Positions 5,639-11,943 of a stretch of DNA of 17,429 nucleotides are shown here, one piece after another (the first letter of the stretch is position 1; the number at the start of each line of letters is the position of its first letter). This stretch comes from CAYVQE01 sp964633205 (lineage in GTDB: Bacteria; Myxococcota; B64-G9). The translations under genes and the position numbers were made by a program. The stretch is taken from contig CAZWFN010000134.1 in the NCBI GenBank assembly GCA_964633205.1, forward strand, positions 1 to 17,429, written 5' to 3'. The notes beneath the pieces are model-generated. The model was not told where the DNA came from. It searched no databases and worked only from the letters and a program-made list of their open reading frames with translations.

Positions 5639-7756
5639 ATGACGACGAGATGGACGATGCGCTTGGCCGGGGGCCTGGGGGTGCTGGCGTTGGTGCTGGG
5701 CGGAGCCGGCTGCGGTTCCACACAGGATGGGGCCGACGGCGGCAGCGACGGCGATGGCGGGCTGGATCAGTGCGCGGTCGACGATTCGGCCCGCCGGCCG
5801 GCCACCGAGCCGAACTGGGAGATCGAGCCGGACGGCGAGCCGGCCAGCGGTTTCATCTGCCCGACCGGTGACGTGGACCACTTCTGGTTCGAGATCGATG
5901 CGCCCGGCACCATCCTGTCGGTGGAGCTGTCGAACAACGTCACCATGTCGCCGGTCGACCTGTGCTACAAGCTGCTGCCGACCGACCAGGACGCGCCGGC
6001 CATCGCCGACCGCTGCGACCACGACGGCATGGACGGGGTGACCGAGCTGGCCGGCAGCCATTACCTGGCCACCGCCGGCACCTACTTCATCGAGGTGCGC
6101 GACGAATCCGGCGACGACCAGGACACCCGCAACGCCTACGCGCTCGAGATCGCCCAGGTGGTCGACCCGGATGCCAACGAGCCCAACAACAGCCCCGAGC
6201 AGGCCACCGATCTGGCCGCCTCGGCCCAGGGCTACCTGTCGTTCACCGGCGACCAGGACTGGTTCGCGGTGCAGGTCGCCGGCTCCGGGCAGCTGATGAA
6301 CGTCGATCTGACCACCGCCGAGGCCACCCCGGTCGATCTGCGCTACACCGTCTTCGAGCCCGACGGCGCCACCCCGATCAACACCGGCTTCAACGGCAAC
6401 GGCCAGGACGGGCCGACCGCGCTGCACGACGTGCTGGCGCTCGGTGAGCCGGGTACCTACTACCTGTTGATCGAGGACGAGGGCGGCGACGACGCGGACT
6501 TCACCGTGGGCTACAGTCTGCAGATCAGCCTGCGCGACGAGCCCGACCAGCGCGACCGCGGTGCCTCGAACGACACCCCGGAGCAGGCCACCGCCATCAG
6601 CTCCGGGGTGGCGATCAGCGACGCCTACCTGGCCAGCCGGGCCGACCAGGACTGGTACCGCATCGAGGCCCCCGGGGTCTCGGACACCGATCCGGCCCTG
6701 CTCGAGATCGACGTCCACTTCCCCGGCGGCGCCGCGGTCGACCCGGCCGTCGACCTGATCGTGGGCGATCCGCGCACCCCGTGCTCCGCCGGCGACGACT
6801 GCGAGGTGCTCAACTGGACCTGCGGCGCCGGCTCCTGCTCCTCGGCCGCCTGCCGCAACGCCCAGTGCCCGTCGCACGAGTGCCTGGAGCACGAGCAGCG
6901 CTGTCGCGGTGCCGGCTTCTGCCTGCCGGAGGGCGGCTGCGGCATCCGCCACCTGGTGATGCACGGGCCCGACTGGTCGACCAGCGGCACGCCCAGCCAC
7001 CTGCACACGGTGGCTCCCATGTACGGCGGCGTCTACTACATCCTGGTGCGCGACTTCATGGGCGACGGCCTCGATCCGGACAACGCCTACAGCCTGACGG
7101 TGACGGTGCGCACCGAGCCCGACAGCAACGAGCAGCCGCCCAACGGCATCTACCTGCCCTACGCCACCGACGAGCAGGACGACGACACCCGCGGCTGGAA
7201 CCGCGACCTGGCGGTGCCGGTCAACTGCTCCGACGACGGCACCATGATCGAGTGCGGCCCCATCAACGGCTACCTGTCCTTCCGCGGCGACCAGGACTGG
7301 TTCGTGCTCCAGGGCATCCCGACCGAGGACGAGCCCGAGCCGGAGGATCAGAGCCTCAAGGTCGACTACGACCTGCAGTACAGCTACGACTTCAACGGCG
7401 CCGCCGACCTGTTCATCAACTACGAGTTCTGGCTCGGCGACGGCCTCGGCGGCCGGCCCTACTCGGCCTTCAACCACGAAGGGCCGGACTCGGGCATCGT
7501 GGGTGACGGCGATCCCAGCAATGGCGGCGCCGGCGACGACTGCGCCTACTTGTGCGGCGAGTTCAACGGCCGCCGGCCGGTCTATCTGCGGGTGCAGCAC
7601 TCGGACCGCAAGAAGTGGGACTACGACAACCCCTACGAGCTGTTCGTGCGCGTCTACCGCGAGTGTCCGCTGGAGTGCCCCTGGTGCGCGCCGGACGCCA
7701 CGGACTACGCTTGCCCCACGCCCGACAATCCATGCCCGCGCGGCGATTGCCAGTGA
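5639..7756 (+). CDS. Lipoprotein with four PPC-like beta-sandwich repeats, one interrupted by a Cys-rich insert
   Basis: 705 aa. The ATG follows AGGGAG. The signal peptide ends GGAG-C (Cys25), then an acidic Gly/Asp/Ser linker. Four repeats resemble the bacterial pre-peptidase C-terminal (PPC) domain. Each has a 'G-D-x-D-(H/W)-F/Y' strand (G77-D-V-D-H-F, G204-D-Q-D-W-F, A335-D-Q-D-W-Y, G550-D-Q-D-W-F). The first three also have a 'G-T/V-Y-Y/F-x-(I/L)-x-(V/I)' strand (near 147, 272 and 464), while the fourth ends in a divergent 'P-V-Y-L-R-V' strand near 647. PPC-linked 'DxNEPNNSPEQAT' linkers are visible near 178. Repeat 3 is split by a ten-Cys insert (382-434). Repeat 4 is longer and ends in a short Cys-rich tail. 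No protease or other catalytic domain is present, although PPC domains usually accompany secreted enzymes, so this is probably a binding or structural surface protein. It sits between two vWA paralogues and ends 25 bases before the third. Confidence 0.85.
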   Translation: MTTRWTMRLAGGLGVLALVLGGAGCGSTQDGADGGSDGDGGLDQCAVDDSARRPATEPNWEIEPDGEPASGFICPTGDVDHFWFEIDAPGTILSVELSNNVTMSPVDLCYKLLPTDQDAPAIADRCDHDGMDGVTELAGSHYLATAGTYFIEVRDESGDDQDTRNAYALEIAQVVDPDANEPNNSPEQATDLAASAQGYLSFTGDQDWFAVQVAGSGQLMNVDLTTAEATPVDLRYTVFEPDGATPINTGFNGNGQDGPTALHDVLALGEPGTYYLLIEDEGGDDADFTVGYSLQISLRDEPDQRDRGASNDTPEQATAISSGVAISDAYLASRADQDWYRIEAPGVSDTDPALLEIDVHFPGGAAVDPAVDLIVGDPRTPCSAGDDCEVLNWTCGAGSCSSAACRNAQCPSHECLEHEQRCRGAGFCLPEGGCGIRHLVMHGPDWSTSGTPSHLHTVAPMYGGVYYILVRDFMGDGLDPDNAYSLTVTVRTEPDSNEQPPNGIYLPYATDEQDDDTRGWNRDLAVPVNCSDDGTMIECGPINGYLSFRGDQDWFVLQGIPTEDEPEPEDQSLKVDYDLQYSYDFNGAADLFINYEFWLGDGLGGRPYSAFNHEGPDSGIVGDGDPSNGGAGDDCAYLCGEFNGRRPVYLRVQHSDRKKWDYDNPYELFVRVYRECPLECPWCAPDATDYACPTPDNPCPRGDCQ

Positions 7757-7768
7757 GGTGTTTTGGGC

Positions 7769-7774
7769 AGGAGG
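7769..7774 (+). promoter_or_regulatory. Ribosome binding site that fixes the start of vWA paralogue 3
   Basis: AGGAGG sits seven bases before the ATG at 7782. The frame stays open upstream to 7503, but that part overlaps the previous gene and would bury the signal peptide. An in-frame ATG at 7803 is possible but has no comparable ribosome site. Confidence 0.8.
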
Positions 7775-7781
7775 CATTGGC

Positions 7782-10460
7782 ATGAGCTGGAGAGATCATA
7801 GAATGGCGGGACGCGCTGTGGTCGGGTGGCCGGCCGCGATCCTGAGCCTGTTGCTGGCGCTGGTCGGTTGTACGGACTCGAACATCTATGTCGACTCGGT
7901 CGAGCCCAACATCCCCAACAAGGTCACCGTCTCGGGCACGGTGTGTACCGACGATCCGGCCCAGCGCCGTTTCCCGGTGCGCATCATGTTCATCGTCGAC
8001 ACCTCGGGCAACATGGCCGAGAACGACGCCGAGCTGCACCGCATGCTGTCGGTGCAGAAGATCGTGCAACGCTACAACGCCTCGGACAGCTACTCCTTCG
8101 CCGTGCTCAAGTTCGCCGGCGAGGCCTTCCAGCTGACCGAGGACGGCTACACCCAGCGCCAGGACCGGCTCAACGAGGCCATCGCCGCGCTGGGCAACAT
8201 CGAGCCCTGCGCCGACGGCTGCCGCAATTGGCGGGCGGCGCTGTCGCTGGCCTCGGCCGTGTTCACCGGCGACGTGCTGACCACCAACCCGGGCACCCTG
8301 TCGCGCACCCGCTACGTGTTCATCTTCGTCGCCGCCGGCCCGCCGCACGAGCCGGACTACGACGACCCCGACTTTTTGGCCGAGATCGCCGCGCTCAAGC
8401 CCGAGCTGGTGGCCGCGGTCGACGAGCTGGTCGAGTTCGGCAAGGCCGAGGGCGTGGCCGAGGTGGCCTTCCACACCGTGCAGCTGGACGACGGGGCCGG
8501 CACCTGTGACGGCACGGCCGAGACCCGTTTTTGCAACTCGAGCACCCCTTGCCCGCCCAACTGCGCCGGCGACGAGGTCTGCCAGCAGCCGGAGCGGCTG
8601 TGCTCCGAGGACCACAGCGTGGCCTGCGCCACCGACGACGACTGCGCCGGCAGCTGCGATTTTCTCCGGGTGTGCAGCAACGATCCGGCCAGCACCTGCA
8701 TCAACGACCAGAGCTGCTGCCCGACCTACCCCTGCGATGACCCCAATGGCGTGCCCAACAGCGCCGCGGCCGACCTGCTCCAGTCCATGGCCTTCGCTGG
8801 CCGTGGCGACGCGCTGCGCTTCACCATCGGGCCGCGGTTGAACCTGGAGGGGCTGGACTTCGACACCACCCGCAATGTCTTCGTCAAGAAGGCCTTCGTG
8901 GTCAGCAACGCCAACGTCAAGACCATGTGCGGCGAACTGTACGCCGACTCGGACGGCGACGGGCTGGCCGACCGTGAGGAGGAGTGCTACGGCGAGATGC
9001 TGGCCGGCGAATGCCAGGACCTGGATCGCTGCAACTGCCAGCTCGACGTATGGAGCCGCGACAACCAGAGCGGCACCGATACCGATCCGACCCTGGCCGA
9101 CACCGACGGCGACGGGTTGGGCGACCAGCTGGAGCGGCTGTTCTCCACGGTCAATCTCGATCCGCTGCGGTACGATCTGCCCCAGGCCTGTTACGGGCTG
9201 GAGCGGCCGTACCGGGACAGCGACGGCGATGGGCTCAACGACTGCGAGGAGCGGCTGATCGGCACCGATCCCAGCCTGTTCGACTCGGATCGCGACGGCT
9301 ATCCGGATCAGCTCGAGTTCCGCGCCGGCAGCAACTACCTGCAGCCCGACAACCTGCGCGACAGCGACATGGATGGCATCCTCAACGGCGCCGAGCTCGA
9401 GGAGCACCTCGACCCGCGCTGCAACGACAACCAGGCCCGCGCCGGCAATGCCTACCGCTACAAGATCGTCGACGAGGGCCTGCGGCTGGTGCCCTTCACC
9501 TCGCAGCCGCACAATATCTACGGCACCAGCGTGCTCAACGTCTCCGGCCGCAGCCAGCCGGGCGCGGGCGACCTCTACTACTATCCGGCCGGCAGCAGCC
9601 GGCCGGACGGCACCGTGCGCAACCAGCCGACCATGGCCTGGCGCGATCCGGCCGACAGCGACCACGGGGTCGAGGTTCCGATCACCGGCAGCGGCGACTA
9701 CGTGCTCTACGCCGCCTGCGCCTGCGTGCAGGAGTGTCCCGGCGGTTGCGCGCCCGGCGAGTGGTGCAACCCCACCTCGGGCAGCTGCGTGCCCGATCCC
9801 TGCGACCGGGTCAGCTGCACCTCGACCGAGAGCTGCGACCCCTACCAGGGCCGCTGCGTGACCGATTGCACCAAGAGCGAGTGCGACATCGGCCAGCGCT
9901 GCGATCCGCTGCTGGGCCGCTGCCTGACCGATCTGTGTCTGAACGTGGACTGCCCCCCGGACCAGACCTGCGACACCGAGGCCGGCCGCTGCGCCGGCCC
10001 GCCCTGCGCCGGCTGGCAGTGCCCGGACGGCATGCGCTTGAACGAGGAGCGCAAGCCGGCCTGGATCACGGTACGGGTCAACTTCGATCAGCGGCCGCAG
10101 GCCGGCTTCTGGTGCGACAACGCCGAGGGCCATGTCGAGTGCGCCACCGACGCCGACTGCCCGGCCGGCTCGACCTGCCGCATGCGCGATCCGCTGCGGG
10201 TGGGCACCGCCCACAAGAACTGCATTTCGTTCAAGGTCAAGAACATCACCCTGGTCGAGACACTGGCCACCGGCCCCTTCGGACCGGGCTACAACGACAT
10301 CTACATCTACTTCGCCCAGACCCCGCTGGACAGCCCGAACGCCTACTCCATCTTCCGGGCGGCGCTGTATCAGATCCAGTTCTACGAGGGCCAGAAGAAC
10401 CCCAACGTGGCCGAGATCCCGCTCGACGACGGCGATTTCTTCCCCATCGAGGAGAAATGA
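7782..10460 (+). CDS. vWA-like lipoprotein with degenerate MIDAS, TSP3-like repeats, Cys-rich arrays and GYNDI module (paralogue 3)
   Basis: 892 aa. A lipoprotein signal with lipobox ALVG-C gives Cys30, followed by T-D-S as in paralogue 1. The vWA fold is recognisable (~64-375), but its metal site is lost. D73-T-S75-G-N77 replaces D-x-S-x-S, the Thr of T-S-Y-Q-A-A-L becomes Arg in R148-N-W-R-A-A-L, and S-D-G becomes A-A-G near 184-186. A 14-cysteine insert (242-318) interrupts the domain before its last strands. TSP3-like Asp repeats run ~389-548. A beta-rich region of about 90 residues (560-648) not found in the other paralogues follows, then a second Cys-rich array (~646-800). The GYNDI module ends the protein (~814-890; G836-Y-N-D-I-Y-I-Y). 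A metal-independent structural or partner role alongside the intact paralogues is inferred. What it binds is unknown. Confidence 0.88.
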   Translation: MSWRDHRMAGRAVVGWPAAILSLLLALVGCTDSNIYVDSVEPNIPNKVTVSGTVCTDDPAQRRFPVRIMFIVDTSGNMAENDAELHRMLSVQKIVQRYNASDSYSFAVLKFAGEAFQLTEDGYTQRQDRLNEAIAALGNIEPCADGCRNWRAALSLASAVFTGDVLTTNPGTLSRTRYVFIFVAAGPPHEPDYDDPDFLAEIAALKPELVAAVDELVEFGKAEGVAEVAFHTVQLDDGAGTCDGTAETRFCNSSTPCPPNCAGDEVCQQPERLCSEDHSVACATDDDCAGSCDFLRVCSNDPASTCINDQSCCPTYPCDDPNGVPNSAAADLLQSMAFAGRGDALRFTIGPRLNLEGLDFDTTRNVFVKKAFVVSNANVKTMCGELYADSDGDGLADREEECYGEMLAGECQDLDRCNCQLDVWSRDNQSGTDTDPTLADTDGDGLGDQLERLFSTVNLDPLRYDLPQACYGLERPYRDSDGDGLNDCEERLIGTDPSLFDSDRDGYPDQLEFRAGSNYLQPDNLRDSDMDGILNGAELEEHLDPRCNDNQARAGNAYRYKIVDEGLRLVPFTSQPHNIYGTSVLNVSGRSQPGAGDLYYYPAGSSRPDGTVRNQPTMAWRDPADSDHGVEVPITGSGDYVLYAACACVQECPGGCAPGEWCNPTSGSCVPDPCDRVSCTSTESCDPYQGRCVTDCTKSECDIGQRCDPLLGRCLTDLCLNVDCPPDQTCDTEAGRCAGPPCAGWQCPDGMRLNEERKPAWITVRVNFDQRPQAGFWCDNAEGHVECATDADCPAGSTCRMRDPLRVGTAHKNCISFKVKNITLVETLATGPFGPGYNDIYIYFAQTPLDSPNAYSIFRAALYQIQFYEGQKNPNVAEIPLDDGDFFPIEEK

Positions 10461-10472
10461 CACCACCCGGCG

Positions 10473-10504
10473 CAGCGCGCTGGACGCAAGCCCGCCAGCG
10501 GGCT
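10473..10504 (+). other. Palindrome and hairpin in the gap before the 303-aa lipoprotein
   Basis: CAGCGCGCTG (10473-10482) is a perfect palindrome. AGCCCGC (10489-10495) and GCGGGCT (10498-10504) form a seven-base perfect stem (six pairs with a CCAG loop is more realistic). The stem ends directly before AGGA (10505-10508), the probable weak ribosome site for the ATG at 10516. There is no T-run, so it is not a standard intrinsic terminator. It may separate expression of the vWA genes from the two small lipoproteins by stalling, processing or translational control. Confidence 0.45.
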
Positions 10505-10515
10505 AGGATGATCCC

Positions 10516-11427
10516 ATGCGAACGACCCCCACTCTGATCGCGATCGCGGCCCTGGCGGCCACCGTATCGTTGGCCGCCTGCGGCGGCGGTCAGTCCGATT
10601 GCGGCCCGGGCCGCGATCTGGTACCCGCCATCATCGGCGAAAGCCAGCTGGACACCTTCCAGGTGGCTTCGCTGGGCGTCGACGAACTGCGCATCGTCGG
10701 CTCCGGTGCCGAGCACAACACCCTGGTCCAGGCCCATTTCAGCGACTTCTCCGAGTACCAGGTGCAGCTGGCGGAGCGGACCGAGTTCCCCGATCACCCG
10801 GCCTGCATGCTCTACACCAGCCGCCCGGTCACCAGCGGCGAGCCCATTCCGTTGCACGTCGACCGGGCGACCTTCGGCGGCCTGGCCGGCGGGGAGGTCG
10901 TGTTGGAGCCCAACGCCAACGAGCAGCTGCCGACCGACCTGCTGCCCCAGCGCGGCTTCGACGCGGCCACGGTGACGATCGCGGTCGAGTCGCCCGGCGG
11001 CCAGGGCGACTTTCCAGCCTTCAGCGACGAGATCCCGGCGCCGGCCCAGCCGGTGCTGCTGGCCATCGGCGACCTGGTCGACCCCGATCTGGCCGCCGGC
11101 CCCAGCCTGGGCATCGCCGCCGACCGTACCGATCCCATGCGGGTGAAGTGGGAGCCGGCCGGCTCGGACTACGTCGAGATCAAGCTGATGCCCGGCGCCG
11201 GCAGCGCCACGCCCTGGGGCAAGCTGCGCTGTATCACCTTCGACGACGGTTGCCTGGAGATCCCGGCCGCCGCCCTCAGCCAGTTGGCCATGGACGAGGC
11301 GACCAACTTCGATTTCCGCATCGAGCACCATTTCTTCGCCATCCACCCCATCGGCCAGGGCGCTCAGCCCGAGGCCTCGGCCCTGATCGACGCCAGCTCC
11401 ACGCTGCAGGGCACGGTGGCGCGGTGA
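10516..11427 (+). CDS. Lipoprotein of unknown function (303 aa)
   Basis: The signal peptide has a good lipobox, LAA-C (Cys22), followed by G-G-G-Q-S, suggesting a lipid-anchored envelope protein. The mature part is acidic and appears beta-rich. It has few cysteines (C29, C97, C239, C246 besides Cys22), which could form two disulfides. The C-terminal half has the pattern 'V-K-W-E-P-A-G-S-D-Y-V-E-I-K' (~210-223), then 'R-C-I-T-F-D-D-G-C-L-E-I-P' (~238-250), which looks like a beta-sandwich with a conserved Cys pair. No catalytic motif is visible and I do not recognise the family. The start is preceded only by a weak AGGA and a hairpin. The stop codon forms part of the ribosome site of the next gene, so the two are translationally linked. 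Confidence 0.8.
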   Translation: MRTTPTLIAIAALAATVSLAACGGGQSDCGPGRDLVPAIIGESQLDTFQVASLGVDELRIVGSGAEHNTLVQAHFSDFSEYQVQLAERTEFPDHPACMLYTSRPVTSGEPIPLHVDRATFGGLAGGEVVLEPNANEQLPTDLLPQRGFDAATVTIAVESPGGQGDFPAFSDEIPAPAQPVLLAIGDLVDPDLAAGPSLGIAADRTDPMRVKWEPAGSDYVEIKLMPGAGSATPWGKLRCITFDDGCLEIPAAALSQLAMDEATNFDFRIEHHFFAIHPIGQGAQPEASALIDASSTLQGTVAR

Positions 11428-11432
11428 GGAGG
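11427..11432 (+). promoter_or_regulatory. Ribosome binding site choosing the start of the 160-aa protein
   Basis: AGGAGG begins on the last base of the upstream TGA stop and lies five bases before the GTG at 11438. An earlier in-frame GTG at 11432 overlaps this site and is therefore rejected as a start. Confidence 0.75.
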
Positions 11433-11437
11433 TGGCC

Positions 11438-11920
11438 GTGAAGCATCAGGGGCTGGGCATCCTGCTGGCGGCGGTGGCCCTGGCCGCCGGCCTGGGCTGC
11501 GGGGTCGACGAGGGCGATTTCATCCAGGGCGCCGAGTACGACCCCTGCCAGGCCAACATCCCGGTCTGCCAGACCACCGCCGGTTGCAGCGTCAACGAGG
11601 CCACCTATCTCGAGGGCGATTTCCCGGGCATGCGCACCTTCGTGGTCAACACCCCGGCCGACACCGAAATCGAGATCCGGCTGTTCTTCTCCACCCGCCG
11701 CCATCCGGGCGAGGACACCGAGATCCGCTGGTACGAGCCGGGCTGCGGCGATTACTACGCCTGGGAGAGTCTGGGGGTCGATCTGTTCGCCAAGGCGGGC
11801 AGCGACCGGGTCTTTTCCCGGACCCACAAGGTGCGCATCAGCGGTGATCACCTGATCGAGATCTACTCCGACGCCACCTGTCACTACTTCGTCCGCGTCG
11901 GGCTGACCCACCCCGATTGA
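11438..11920 (+). CDS. Small exported protein of unknown function, probable lipoprotein (160 aa)
   Basis: A short basic N-terminus (M-K-H-Q) and a hydrophobic stretch end at Cys21 in A-G-L-G-C. The -3 residue is Gly rather than Leu, so the lipobox is weak; lipidation is likely but not certain. The mature protein has five further cysteines (C37, C44, C50, C103, C148) and a beta-rich look, with alternating strands such as 'T-E-I-E-I-R-L-F-F' and 'L-I-E-I-Y-S-D'. The ending 'T-C-H-Y-F-V-R-V-G' resembles the last strand of PPC-like or carbohydrate-binding sandwiches, but the match is too loose to name. It follows the 303-aa lipoprotein by ten bases, so they are almost certainly co-translated. Its stop overlaps or closely precedes the membrane protein gene. 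Confidence 0.78.
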   Translation: MKHQGLGILLAAVALAAGLGCGVDEGDFIQGAEYDPCQANIPVCQTTAGCSVNEATYLEGDFPGMRTFVVNTPADTEIEIRLFFSTRRHPGEDTEIRWYEPGCGDYYAWESLGVDLFAKAGSDRVFSRTHKVRISGDHLIEIYSDATCHYFVRVGLTHPD

Positions 11921-11943
11921 GCGCCAGCGCTTCGCGCGAGACC

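Noticed and set aside
7503..7781. Upstream extension of vWA paralogue 3
   Set aside because: It lies inside the PPC lipoprotein gene and would place a signal peptide 93 residues into the protein. AGGAGG at 7769-7774 supports the ATG at 7782.
3525..10466. Very long minus-strand open frames (over 700 codons each) opposite the lipoprotein genes
   Set aside because: They mirror the + strand codon pattern in high-GC DNA, give low-complexity Val/Ala/Gly/Arg/His-rich proteins without domains, and lack ribosome sites, while the + strand frames have signal peptides and domains.
11917..11943. TTG start for the membrane protein, overlapping the previous stop
   Set aside because: No ribosome site precedes it and the nine extra residues add nothing recognisable. 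It is kept only as an alternative to the ATG at 11944.
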